Shown here one piece after another: positions 34,490 to 42,945 of a stretch of DNA of 64,000 bases (the first letter of the stretch is position 1; every line of letters begins with the position of its first letter). The notes beneath the pieces were generated by a model. It saw nothing but the letters and a program-made list of their open reading frames with translations. It had not been told where the DNA came from and searched no databases. The stretch comes from Paraburkholderia hospita. Lineage in GTDB: Bacteria > Pseudomonadota > Gammaproteobacteria > Burkholderiales > Burkholderiaceae. The position numbers and the translations under genes are program-made. Location: contig NZ_CP026106.1 in NCBI RefSeq assembly GCF_002902965.1, positions 310,001 through 374,000 on the forward strand. Direction: 5' to 3'.

Positions 34490-36073
34490 ATGGACGACAA
34501 CAACAAGGTGCATTTCTCGCACAACGATGCGCGCGCCGTGGTCATCATCGGCTCCGGCGCGGGCGGCGGCACGCTGGCGAACGAGCTGGCGCAAAAGGGC
34601 ATCGACGTGATCGTGCTCGAAGCGGGCAAGATGCATACGCAAGGCGACTTCACCACAGACGAATGGGGCTCGTTCTCGATGCTGTCGTGGCTCGACAAGC
34701 GTACGACGTCGGGCACGTGGCGCGTTGCCACCGACTTCCCGAACCTGCCCGCGTGGATCTGCAAGACAGTCGGCGGCACGACGACACACTGGGCGGGCGC
34801 GAGCCTGCGCATCAAGCCCCACGAATTCAAGGCGAAAACGAACTACGGCACGATCAAGGACGCGAACCTGCTCGACTGGCCCGTGACGGGCGAGGAGATG
34901 GCGCCGTGGTACGACCGCGCCGAAAAGAAAATGGGCGTGACGCGCACGAACGGTTTGCCTGGGCTGCCTGGCAACAACAACTTCAAGGTGATGTACAACG
35001 GCGCAACGAAGGTCGGCTACAAGGAATGCAACACCGGCCACATGGCGACCAACAGCATCGCGCGCGACGACCGCGCGCATTGCTTCCAACGCGGCTTCTG
35101 CTTCCAGGGCTGCCGCACAGGTGCGAAATGGTCGACGCTCTACACGGAGATTCCGCGCGCGCAAGCCACGGGTCACATGGAATTGCGCACCCAGGCGCAG
35201 GTCGTGAAGATCGAAACGGATGCGAAGGGCAAGGCAAGCGCCGTCGTCTATTACGACGCCGCCGGCAAGCTGCAACGCCAGAAGGCGCGGATCGTCGCGG
35301 TGGCGGGCAATGCGATCGAAACGCCACGTCTCTTGCTGAATTCGCATTCGAGCCGCTTCCCTGACGGGCTGGCGAATTCGTCGGGACAGGTGGGACGCAA
35401 CTACATGCGTCACACGACGGGCTCCGTCTATGCCGTGTTCAACGACAAGGTCGACATGTACAAGGGCACGACGATGGCGGGCATCATCGAAGACGAAGCG
35501 CGCTTCGATACGTCGCGTGGTTTCGCGGGCGGCTATCACATGGAGACGGTGTCGCTGGGGCTGTCTTTCTATGCGGCGTTTCTCGATCCCGGCGCATGGG
35601 GCTCGGACTTCACCCAGGCGATGGACGCGTATCCGTACACGGCAGGCATGTGGATCGTCGGCGAAGACATGCCGCGCGAAACCAACCGCATCACGCTGAA
35701 TACCGACGTGAAGGACCAGTACGGCCTGCCTGTGCCCAATGTGCATTTCGACGACCATCCGAACGACGAAGCGATGCGCGAGCACGGCTTCAAACAGGGC
35801 AGCGCCGTGTATCAGGCGGCGGGCGCGAAGACCGTGTATAAGGTGCCGCCCTATCCGTCGACGCACAACCTCGGCACCGCGCGCATGAGCGCGAAAGCGC
35901 AGGATGGCGTGTGCAACCGTTTCGGCCAGACGCATGACGTGCCGAACCTGTTCATCTCCGACGGCAGCCAGTTCACGACGGGCGCGGCGGAAAACCCGAC
36001 CTTGACCATCGTGACGCTGGCGATCCGTCAGGCCGACTACATCGCAGGGCAGATGAACAGGCGCACAATCTGA
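34490..36073 (+). CDS. GMC-family FAD-dependent dehydrogenase large subunit
   Basis: A 527-residue flavoprotein oxidising an alcohol or sugar. The FAD motif VVIIGSGAGGGTLANELA is at residues 17-35. The catalytic His is in YPSTHNLGTARMS and the Asn in TGAAENPTLTIVTLAIRQ near the C-terminus. FCFQGCRTGAKWSTL is typical of the gluconate/2-keto-gluconate/sorbitol dehydrogenase branch. It has no signal of its own, so it would be exported in complex with the Tat-signal subunit. The cytochrome c subunit usual for this complex is absent from the neighbourhood. Substrate unknown. Confidence 0.88.
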   Translation: MDDNNKVHFSHNDARAVVIIGSGAGGGTLANELAQKGIDVIVLEAGKMHTQGDFTTDEWGSFSMLSWLDKRTTSGTWRVATDFPNLPAWICKTVGGTTTHWAGASLRIKPHEFKAKTNYGTIKDANLLDWPVTGEEMAPWYDRAEKKMGVTRTNGLPGLPGNNNFKVMYNGATKVGYKECNTGHMATNSIARDDRAHCFQRGFCFQGCRTGAKWSTLYTEIPRAQATGHMELRTQAQVVKIETDAKGKASAVVYYDAAGKLQRQKARIVAVAGNAIETPRLLLNSHSSRFPDGLANSSGQVGRNYMRHTTGSVYAVFNDKVDMYKGTTMAGIIEDEARFDTSRGFAGGYHMETVSLGLSFYAAFLDPGAWGSDFTQAMDAYPYTAGMWIVGEDMPRETNRITLNTDVKDQYGLPVPNVHFDDHPNDEAMREHGFKQGSAVYQAAGAKTVYKVPPYPSTHNLGTARMSAKAQDGVCNRFGQTHDVPNLFISDGSQFTTGAAENPTLTIVTLAIRQADYIAGQMNRRTI

Positions 36074-36153
36074 TCGACGCACGTGAACTCATCGAGTGCG
36101 GCAGGCGGACGCGATGAACGCCGCCGCACTCATACGAACAATGGAGACAAACC

Positions 36154-36501
36154 ATGTGCAATGTCTACGTGAACGCGGACCCGATCCTGTACGAATCGCG
36201 CACGCGTTCGCTGCGCATCCACGGCGTGATTACGACTGTGCGTCTGGAGAATCTCTTCTGGGACGTGCTGCATGAAATCGCGTCGCGCGAGAACATGACG
36301 ACCACGCAATTCGCCGTCAAGCTCTACGACGAACTCATCGCGCTGCGCGGTGAAGTGCCGAGCAATTTCGCATCGTTCCTGCGCGTGTGTTGCTTGAGGT
36401 ATCTGTCGATCGTCGCGGGCAAAAGCGAGTTAACCAGCTTTCCCGTCCCCGTCCCCATTCCCGTGCCCGAGGTGAAACCGCGTGTGCTGAAGACGGTGTG
36501 A
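36154..36501 (+). CDS. Ribbon-helix-helix domain protein
   Basis: A 115-residue protein starting MCNVYVNADPILYESRTRSL. A beta strand then two helices (RIHGVITTVRLENLFWDVLHE, then NMTTTQFAVKLYDELIA) fit the RHH_4-type ribbon-helix-helix fold found in small DNA-binding proteins. The C-terminus is Pro/Val rich. GGAG precedes the ATG by 8 bases. It follows the GMC gene by 80 bases, possibly in the same transcript. Regulatory target unknown. Confidence 0.7.
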   Translation: MCNVYVNADPILYESRTRSLRIHGVITTVRLENLFWDVLHEIASRENMTTTQFAVKLYDELIALRGEVPSNFASFLRVCCLRYLSIVAGKSELTSFPVPVPIPVPEVKPRVLKTV

Positions 36502-36544
36502 TCCCGTCGCGCTGTTTCTTTCAAAGTGCATGTGAACGCGCGCC

Positions 36545-37606
36545 TCAGCGCGAGTGCGTGCGGAACGCCTCGCCACCCAGACCCGCGCGATCGACGGCGA
36601 CGATGCGGTTGCGGCCGTTGTCCTTCGCCTGATACAGCTGCGCGTCGATCAGGTTGATGAACGCGGTCGTGTCCATTCCGCCGGACAAATCATTCGGCAC
36701 GATGGTGCCTACGCCGAAACTCGCCGTCACGCGCTGCTGATGCGGCGAGCGCACATGCGCGATCGCCTCGGCATCGATCAGATCGCGGCAGCGTTCGGCC
36801 ATTTTCACGGCCATATCCGCGTCCGTGTCCGGCAGCACCAGCACAAATTCCTCGCCGCCGAATCGTCCGAGAAAATCGCCGTCACGCGCGGCCTGTGCGA
36901 GCACGCCAGCGACGCGCTTCAGGCATTCATCGCCCTGGAGGTGGCCGTAGTAGTCGTTGTAGGCCTTGAAGAAGTCGATATCGATCATGATCAGCGACAG
37001 CGGCTTGCCGCTTTCCTGACCCGCAGCCCACTCGCGCTGCATCACGGCGTCGAACATGCGGCGGTTGCCCGCGCCCGTCAGTCCGTCCTTGAACGACAGG
37101 TCTTCGAGTTCCTTCTGCAGACGCGCGAGCTTTTCTTCCGTGCGCTTGCGTTCGCTGATGTCGAACATGAAGCCGATCAGCGAATCGACGCCGCCATCGG
37201 GCGTGCGCACTACATGCACGACGTCGCGCAGCCACACGTAGCCGCCGTCTTTCGTCAGCGCGCGATAGTCCGCTTCGTGATCGGTGCCCGCCTGCGACTG
37301 CGCGACGCAAAACTCGACCACCTTCTGCCGGTCATCGGGATGCATCCGTTCGGCCCAGTCGTTGACCGTTTTCCACGACGACGGCGCCCAGCCGAGCAGC
37401 GCCTCGATCTGCGGGCCGATGTAGGTGAAAGCCATCGTCGCCCAGTCGATCTTCCACGGAATCGCTTTGGTCGATTCGAGCAGCGTGCGATACACGGCGC
37501 TGTCGTGTTCGAGCCGCTCGCCTTCGGCGCGCATGCTGGCACTGGCATCGTCATGGCGCAGAAACGCGGCGCCGAGCATGTCTTGCGTGTCGTCGATGTT
37601 TTTCAT
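36545..37606 (-). CDS. PAS-GGDEF diguanylate cyclase (soluble)
   Basis: A 353-residue cytoplasmic protein. The PAS domain spans about residues 35-165 (WKTVNDWAERMHPDDRQKVV and YVWLRDVVHVVRTPDGGV, a PAS_3/PAC type). The GGDEF domain begins LSFKDGLTGAGNRRMFDAVM. The catalytic motif reads RFGGEEFVLVLPD and the I-site RDGD is intact, so it should be an active, feedback-inhibited c-di-GMP synthase. The ATG at 37606 (MKNIDDTQ) is chosen; 20 more codons upstream are open but do not look like protein. It converges with the RHH gene. Confidence 0.85.
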   Translation of the reverse strand: MKNIDDTQDMLGAAFLRHDDASASMRAEGERLEHDSAVYRTLLESTKAIPWKIDWATMAFTYIGPQIEALLGWAPSSWKTVNDWAERMHPDDRQKVVEFCVAQSQAGTDHEADYRALTKDGGYVWLRDVVHVVRTPDGGVDSLIGFMFDISERKRTEEKLARLQKELEDLSFKDGLTGAGNRRMFDAVMQREWAAGQESGKPLSLIMIDIDFFKAYNDYYGHLQGDECLKRVAGVLAQAARDGDFLGRFGGEEFVLVLPDTDADMAVKMAERCRDLIDAEAIAHVRSPHQQRVTASFGVGTIVPNDLSGGMDTTAFINLIDAQLYQAKDNGRNRIVAVDRAGLGGEAFRTHSR

Positions 37607-37720
37607 GGTCGCTTCGTGTTGGTCGCTTTGTGTTGGTCGATTACGCACAACGGGGTATCTCGTCACGTCAACGGCACGGCAACACCGCCGCTTGATCGGC
37701 TGAAACCCGGACGGACAATT

Positions 37721-38644
37721 CTACTGATGCAGTGGCGCCGCGTCGCGCGCGAGGTACGTCCTGAACGTCTCGATCAGCGCACGGACCTTGGACGGCGTGT
37801 GCTGCGTCGGCGGAAATACGGCCTGAATGCCCGCCGGTTCCGTCGACCATTCGGGCAGCAGCCGAACGAGGCGTCCCGCCGCGACGTCGTTGCCGATCGA
37901 AAAGTCCGTCAACAGCCCCAGTCCGCCGCCCGCGAGCGTCGCCGCGCGCGCGGCTGCCGCCGTGTTCACGAGAAACGCGTTCTCGCAACGGACGCTTTCC
38001 GTCGCGCCTTTCGTGTGGCGCATGTCGAGCGTGTGCGGGTGCGGCAAAACCGTCAGCGCGACGAAAGGCATTGCAGGGAGATCGGCGGGCGTCTGCGGCT
38101 CGCCCCAGGTCTCGATGAACGCGGGACTCGCGACGACCCATTTCTCGTAGCGCCCCAGCATCACTGCGCGATAGTTCGAATCCGCGAGACGACCGAGCCG
38201 GATCGCGACGTCGATGCCGTCCGCGATCAGATCGACAACGTGGTCGCTACACAGCAGTTCGATATCGAGCCGTGGATGCGTGCGGCGCAGTTCGACCAGC
38301 ACGGGGGCGACCACGAGCGTGCCGTAGTCGATCGGGCAACTCACGCGCAGCGTGCCGCGCACGGGCGCTTCCTCGCCGCCGATTTCAGCCAGCGCTTCCT
38401 CTGCGGCGCGCAGGATCTTCACGCTCGCGTCGTAGAACGCGCGGCCTGCCTCGGTGATGCCGAGACGGCGCGTTGTGCGTACCAGCAGGCTCGCGCCCAC
38501 TTCCGCTTCGAGCCGCTGCATGTGCGTGCTGACCATCGTCTTCGCGAGCCCGAGCCGCGTGGCGGCCGCCGTCAGCGAACCCGCTTCGACCACGGCGACG
38601 AAGACGGCCAGCCGGTTCAGGTTCACGTCGCGCACGTCGGCCAT
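37721..38644 (-). CDS. LysR-family transcriptional regulator
   Basis: A 307-residue LysR protein of the CrgA/AaeR-like branch: winged helix NRLAVFVAVVEAGSLTAAAT, RLGLAKTMVSTHMQRLEAEV, LLVRTTRRLGITEAG. It is divergent from the glutathione S-transferase gene with 111 bases between the starts, so it probably regulates that gene, the flavoprotein beyond it, and itself. Effector unknown. Confidence 0.88.
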   Translation of the reverse strand: MADVRDVNLNRLAVFVAVVEAGSLTAAATRLGLAKTMVSTHMQRLEAEVGASLLVRTTRRLGITEAGRAFYDASVKILRAAEEALAEIGGEEAPVRGTLRVSCPIDYGTLVVAPVLVELRRTHPRLDIELLCSDHVVDLIADGIDVAIRLGRLADSNYRAVMLGRYEKWVVASPAFIETWGEPQTPADLPAMPFVALTVLPHPHTLDMRHTKGATESVRCENAFLVNTAAAARAATLAGGGLGLLTDFSIGNDVAAGRLVRLLPEWSTEPAGIQAVFPPTQHTPSKVRALIETFRTYLARDAAPLHQ

Positions 38645-38755
38645 GTCGATTGTCCACTTTCAGATGATTGTGTTTTCAAGGTTATCAGGCTTCTGCGGCC
38701 GTGCGCCGCACATTAAGCTTCGTATTGTCCAATATGACTGAACCCGGAGAGACGA

Positions 38756-39397
38756 ATGCCCGCAGCCAAGCCCGCCCAGCCGATCCGCCTGTACACGACC
38801 CTGCTATCGGGTCATGGGCATCGCGTGAAGCTGTTCCTGACTTTGCTCGAGCTGCCGTTCGAAGTGACCGAACTGGACATGCGCGCCGGTAACAACCGCA
38901 AGCCCGAGTATCTGGCGTTGAATCCGTTCGGCCAGGTGCCCACCATCCAGGACGGCGATGTGACGCTGTTCGATTCGAACGCGATTCTGGTGTACCTGGC
39001 AAAGCGCTACGGTGACCCGTCGTGGCTGCCGGAAGACCCGCTCGGCGCGGCGGCCGTACAGCGCTGGCTGTCGCTGGCGGCGGGGCAGATCGCGTTTGGC
39101 CCGTGCTCCGCACGGCTCGTCACCGTGTTCGGTGCGCCGCTGAATCATGAGACGGCGAAGGGCATCGCGGTGAAGCTGTTCGACGTGATCGACCGCGAAT
39201 TGGCCGCGAAGCCGTTCGCAGCAGGCGAGCACGTGACGATCGCCGATATCGCCGCGCACACGTATATCGCGCACGCGCCGGAAGGCGGCGTGTCGCTGGA
39301 GCCGTATCCGAACATTCGCGCGTGGCTGCGTCGCGTGGAGGCGCTGCCGCGCTTCATCGCGATGCCGGCGACGAAAGCGGGGCTGCTCGCCGAGTAG
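38756..39397 (+). CDS. Glutathione S-transferase
   Basis: A 213-residue GST. The thioredoxin-like N-terminal domain (RLYTTLLSGHGHRVKLFLTL, ALNPFGQVPTIQDGD, FDSNAILVYLAKRYGD) has the cis-Pro and the glutathione-binding Asp-Ser. The all-helical C-terminal domain has ITIADIAAHTYIAHAPEGG-type sequence near residue 160. The catalytic residue is probably Ser in the LLSGHGHR stretch, as in beta/theta-like classes. Divergent to a LysR gene. A detoxification role is likely; substrate unknown. Confidence 0.9.
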   Translation: MPAAKPAQPIRLYTTLLSGHGHRVKLFLTLLELPFEVTELDMRAGNNRKPEYLALNPFGQVPTIQDGDVTLFDSNAILVYLAKRYGDPSWLPEDPLGAAAVQRWLSLAAGQIAFGPCSARLVTVFGAPLNHETAKGIAVKLFDVIDRELAAKPFAAGEHVTIADIAAHTYIAHAPEGGVSLEPYPNIRAWLRRVEALPRFIAMPATKAGLLAE

Positions 39398-39457
39398 TCA
39401 GCGACGAGCGGTTCCGTACGACGCAACACGCTGACGTATTGCCTGCAGGAGCCTGAC

Positions 39458-41503
39458 ATGTCCGATTTCATTCCTCTGAACGGCTGGGGCCTCGACACCT
39501 CGCCGTTTCACGCCGACGAACTCGCCGCGCAGCGGCTCGCAGGCGTGGACAGTCAGGCGAACTCGTCGGGGCGGCGCAGCATTCGCCGCTACATGCCGGA
39601 CCAGCACCGCGAGTTCTTCGCGCAGCAGCCGTTCATGGTGTTCGGCGGCGTCGATGCGAGCGGGCAGCCGTGGGCGACGATTCGCACGGGCGAACCGGGC
39701 TTCGTGTCGTCGCCGGATGCGCGCACGCTGCGCATCGACAGCCGCGCGCTGCCCGGCGATCCGCTCGGCCCGCGCTGGCAGACGGGCGCGATGATCGGCG
39801 GCCTCGGCATTCAGCCGCATACGCGGCGGCGCAACCGGATCAATGGCGTCGTGACGGGCGTGGACGGCGATATGGTTACGCTCGAAGTGACCCAGAGCTT
39901 CGGGAACTGCGCGAAGTACATTCAGGGGCGTGTGCCGACTTTCATCGACCGTGCTGAAGGTGGCCTTTTAGTGCCGCAGGAAATCTCGACGCACTTGAGC
40001 GACGCGGACCGCGCATTCCTCGCACGCGCCGACACGTTCTTCATCGCGAGCGCGAATGTGGCGGATGACGCAGGCTTTGCGCGCGGCGTCGACGTGTCGC
40101 ATCGCGGCGGCGCGCCGGGCTTCGTGCACATCGACGACGCGGCGACGCTCACTACGCCCGACTTCACGGGCAACAAGTTCTTCAACACGATCGGCAATCT
40201 GCTGCACGATCCGCGCGCGGGCCTGCTGTTCATCGACTTCGCGAGCGGTGATCTGCTGTATCTCGCCGTGCGCGCCGAGATCATCTGGCAGGGCGCCGAA
40301 CTGGCCGCTTTCGAAGGCGCCGAAAGGTTGATGCGTTTCCATGTGCAGGAAGTGCGGCGCAGCAAGGGCGTGCTGCCGTTTCGCTGGTCCGATGTCGAAT
40401 ACGCGCCGCAGTTCGCAGCAGCAATTCGCAAGGCGGCTGCCGCGTCGCCGTGGCACAAGCTGAAGGTGGCGGCTGTCGTCGAAGAGACGGCTTCGATTCG
40501 CTCGTTCTATTTCGAATCCACCGACGGCGCGCCGTTGCCTGCGTATCAGCCGGGCCAGTATTTGCCGATTCGCGTGCCCGTCGAAGGACACGATGCGCCG
40601 CTGACGCGCACTTATACGCTGTCTGACGCGCACGATCCGCACCATTACCGGATCAGCGTGAAGCGCGAGGGCATTGCGTCGAACTGGCTGCACGGCCATC
40701 TCGTGGCGGGCATGGAGATCGAGGCGATGGCGCCGCGCGGCGCATTCGCCTTCGACGCGCACAGCCCGCGGCCGGCGGTGTTCATTTCCGCCGGCATCGG
40801 CATCACGCCGATGATCGCGATGCTCCATCACGAACTGAACACGCGCGTCGCGGACGATAGTCAGGCAAAACGTCTGTTCTTCTTTCATGGCGCGCGCAGC
40901 GATCGCGATCGTCCGTTCAGCGCGCATCTGAAAGACGTGGCGGCGCGTTATCCGTCGGTGTCGCTGAATCTATTCGACAGCGCAGGGAGTGGGCCTGCCG
41001 AAGGCATCACGCAAGGGCGCGTGGACATCGCCGCGTTGAAGCGCGCGCTGTCGTTCGACGACTACGATTTCTATCTATGCGGTCCCGAGCAGTTCATGCG
41101 CGACCTGTATGAAGGTTTGCGCGCGCTGAACGTCGCTGACGAGCGCATCCGTTTCGAAGCATTCGGGCCTGCCAGCGTGAAGCGCACGCCGATGCTTGCC
41201 GAACCCGCCGCGGAAGAAAAGGCCGAAGCAGGCGGCGCGCAAGTGACATTCGCGCGCTCGCAACGCACCGTCCAATGGCTGCCGAAGCATGGCAGCCTGC
41301 TCGACTTCGCGGAAAAACACGGCATCGAAGCGCAATCGAGTTGCCGTTCAGGCATGTGCGGCACGTGTTCGACGAAAGTGTTGTCGGGACAGGTCGCGTA
41401 CGACGGCGAAATCGAAGTGGAAGTCGCGGACGGTTGCGCGTTGATTTGTATGGCGCATCCCGTTGTGGAAGGGGAGCGTGCGAGCCTGACGCTGGACCTG
41501 TGA
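39458..41503 (+). CDS. Trifunctional redox protein: PNPOx-like + ferredoxin reductase + [2Fe-2S] ferredoxin
   Basis: A 681-residue soluble oxidoreductase. Residues 1-325 form a pyridoxamine-5'-phosphate-oxidase-like FMN domain (FMVFGGVDASGQPWATIRTG, NKFFNTIGNLLHDPRAGLLF). Residues 330-575 form an FAD/NAD(P)H ferredoxin-reductase module (LTRTYTLSDAHDPHHYRISV, FISAGIGITPMIAML, YLCGPEQFMRDL). Residues 590-681 form a plant-type [2Fe-2S] domain with CRSGMCGTC (C-x4-C-x2-C) and the fourth Cys in ALICMAHP. Electrons could run NAD(P)H-FAD-FeS-FMN inside one chain. It follows the GST gene by 60 bases, perhaps under the same LysR control. Substrate unknown. Confidence 0.85.
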   Translation: MSDFIPLNGWGLDTSPFHADELAAQRLAGVDSQANSSGRRSIRRYMPDQHREFFAQQPFMVFGGVDASGQPWATIRTGEPGFVSSPDARTLRIDSRALPGDPLGPRWQTGAMIGGLGIQPHTRRRNRINGVVTGVDGDMVTLEVTQSFGNCAKYIQGRVPTFIDRAEGGLLVPQEISTHLSDADRAFLARADTFFIASANVADDAGFARGVDVSHRGGAPGFVHIDDAATLTTPDFTGNKFFNTIGNLLHDPRAGLLFIDFASGDLLYLAVRAEIIWQGAELAAFEGAERLMRFHVQEVRRSKGVLPFRWSDVEYAPQFAAAIRKAAAASPWHKLKVAAVVEETASIRSFYFESTDGAPLPAYQPGQYLPIRVPVEGHDAPLTRTYTLSDAHDPHHYRISVKREGIASNWLHGHLVAGMEIEAMAPRGAFAFDAHSPRPAVFISAGIGITPMIAMLHHELNTRVADDSQAKRLFFFHGARSDRDRPFSAHLKDVAARYPSVSLNLFDSAGSGPAEGITQGRVDIAALKRALSFDDYDFYLCGPEQFMRDLYEGLRALNVADERIRFEAFGPASVKRTPMLAEPAAEEKAEAGGAQVTFARSQRTVQWLPKHGSLLDFAEKHGIEAQSSCRSGMCGTCSTKVLSGQVAYDGEIEVEVADGCALICMAHPVVEGERASLTLDL

Positions 41504-41518
41504 GCCTGACTGTCCAGA

Positions 41519-41872
41519 TCACTTGCCTGCGCCCGTCGAAGGTACGCATGTGAGGACCAGCGAGCTGCCGTTGCCCGCTTCGGCACTCAACCTCGCGCGA
41601 TGAAACTCACGGTGATCGCAGGTCCATTCTGCGGTGAAATCGCGCGCGCATGACGCTCGCTGCGTTGCAGAGAGCCGCGTGTTCACGATGTAGCGACAGG
41701 TCGCGCGATCGTTACAGTGCTTGGCGAGATCGCGCGTGGCGTTACCTGTTGCCGCGCCGCAATTCGCGCCGTACGTGCCTGATTCGATACGGATGCCTTG
41801 CGCTTGCGCTGCGATGCCGAAGACGGAAGCGGCGAAAGCGATGCTCACAAGCAAGCCGACTCTTCGCGCCAT
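41519..41872 (-). CDS. Small secreted Cys-rich protein (SUEL-lectin-like pattern)
   Basis: A 117-residue protein with a signal peptide at about residues 1-25 (cleavage after AAQAQ region). The mature ~92 residues have six Cys and the order GTYGANCG, CNDRATCRY, SCARDFTAEWTCD, LVLTC. This resembles the galactose/rhamnose-binding SUEL lectin pattern, though I am not certain. GGGAG lies 8 bases before the ATG. The gene begins 13 bases after the ECF sigma factor stop and is probably the last gene of that operon. Confidence 0.7.
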   Translation of the reverse strand: MARRVGLLVSIAFAASVFGIAAQAQGIRIESGTYGANCGAATGNATRDLAKHCNDRATCRYIVNTRLSATQRASCARDFTAEWTCDHREFHRARLSAEAGNGSSLVLTCVPSTGAGK

Positions 41873-41885
41873 GATGTGTCTCCCG

Positions 41886-42608
41886 CTATTCATTGCGCAA
41901 TCGCGCCAGCACCGAAGCGACGATACGATCGCAATGCGCGCCGCCGAACTCGAATAGCGCCGGTCCCAACTTTTCCACTTCGTCCGCAAGCGATTCGCGC
42001 AACAGCAGTTTCGCCCTGAAATGACGGCTGCGCACCGTGGCTTCGGGAATATCGAGGCATTGCGCCGTTTCTTCGACGCTCATCTCTTCAACCGAACGCA
42101 GCACGAATACGGTGCGAAAGCCGGAAGGCAGCGCATCGAGCTTTCGTTCGAGCAGCGCGCGAATTTCCGCGCGTGCCGCCGCCTGGTCGGGCGCGTGGTG
42201 GTCGTGGGCGTTCAGCGTGTCCATGATGGATGACATGTGCTCGTCGTCGGGACAATCGTGGAGCATCGGCAGCACGTTCTGGCGTCGCGCTTCGCGGCGC
42301 ATCCGCCCGAAGCATTCGTTCAGCACGAGACGCGAGAGCCATGTGAAGAGCCGTGCATCGCCGCGAAACTGCGCGATGGACCGGTAGGCGTTCAGATACG
42401 CGTCCTGCAATGCGTCTTCTGCTTCGGCATCGTTGCGCAGCGTGGCGCGCGCAAGACGATAGAGACGCCGGTTGTGGCGGCGCATCAGCAATTCGAATGC
42501 GGTGCGGTCGCCCGCCACGATGCGGCGCACGATCTCCGCGTCGTCATCGTCGGAACGTGGTGTAGAAGCGGCTCGCGCCGTCATGCCGTTCATCGTGTCG
42601 CTCTTCAT
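41886..42608 (-). CDS. ECF-type RNA polymerase sigma factor
   Basis: A 240-residue sigma-70 family protein. Region 2 reads LMRRHNRRLYRLARATLRND then AEDALQDAYLNAYRSIAQF. Region 4 reads ALPSGFRTVFVLRSVEEMSV, EETAQCLDIPEATVRSRHFR. After region 4 there is an extra ~35-residue tail with EFGGAHCDRIVASVLARL. It follows the cupredoxin gene by 4 bases. No anti-sigma factor gene is next to it; the downstream gene encodes a small secreted protein instead. Related sigma factors occur in stress and copper-linked operons. Confidence 0.9.
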   Translation of the reverse strand: MKSDTMNGMTARAASTPRSDDDDAEIVRRIVAGDRTAFELLMRRHNRRLYRLARATLRNDAEAEDALQDAYLNAYRSIAQFRGDARLFTWLSRLVLNECFGRMRREARRQNVLPMLHDCPDDEHMSSIMDTLNAHDHHAPDQAAARAEIRALLERKLDALPSGFRTVFVLRSVEEMSVEETAQCLDIPEATVRSRHFRAKLLLRESLADEVEKLGPALFEFGGAHCDRIVASVLARLRNE

Positions 42609-42612
42609 GTCG

Positions 42613-42945
42613 TCATGGTGCCGGTTCGACGATCAGTGTGCCATGCATTGTCGGATGAAAGATGCAGCGGTACGTATAGCGTCCCGGCGTGCTGACCCGG
42701 TAGCGCCATGCTGCGTCGGGCGCGATGCTGCGGGAGTCGAAACCTTTTGCGTCGGTACTTGCCGTGTGCGCAACGAGATCCTTGTTGACCCACACGACCT
42801 CGTCGCCGCGATGCACGGTCAGCGTGGGCGGGTCGAAGCGCATCTGCTCGATCGTCACGACATAAGCGCCGGCAAACGCGGGCACTGCAAACGCACACGA
42901 GGCCATTGCGAACCCGTGCAGCACAGCGTTGCGCACGCGGTTCAT
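42613..42945 (-). CDS. Periplasmic cupredoxin
   Basis: A 110-residue type I copper protein of the plastocyanin/amicyanin kind. The signal peptide covers residues 1-25 (AVPAFAGA). All copper ligands are present: H60 (LVAHTAS), C94, H97 and M100 (YRCIFHPTMHG). It overlaps the DUF4142 gene by 4 bases and precedes the sigma factor gene by 4 bases. Probably an electron carrier or copper-handling protein of the envelope. Confidence 0.9.
   Translation of the reverse strand: MNRVRNAVLHGFAMASCAFAVPAFAGAYVVTIEQMRFDPPTLTVHRGDEVVWVNKDLVAHTASTDAKGFDSRSIAPDAAWRYRVSTPGRYTYRCIFHPTMHGTLIVEPAP

Noticed and set aside
34406..36082. 558-codon minus-strand frame opposite the GMC dehydrogenase
   Set aside because: No family features; rich in Arg, His, Val; the GMC catalytic motifs are on the plus strand.
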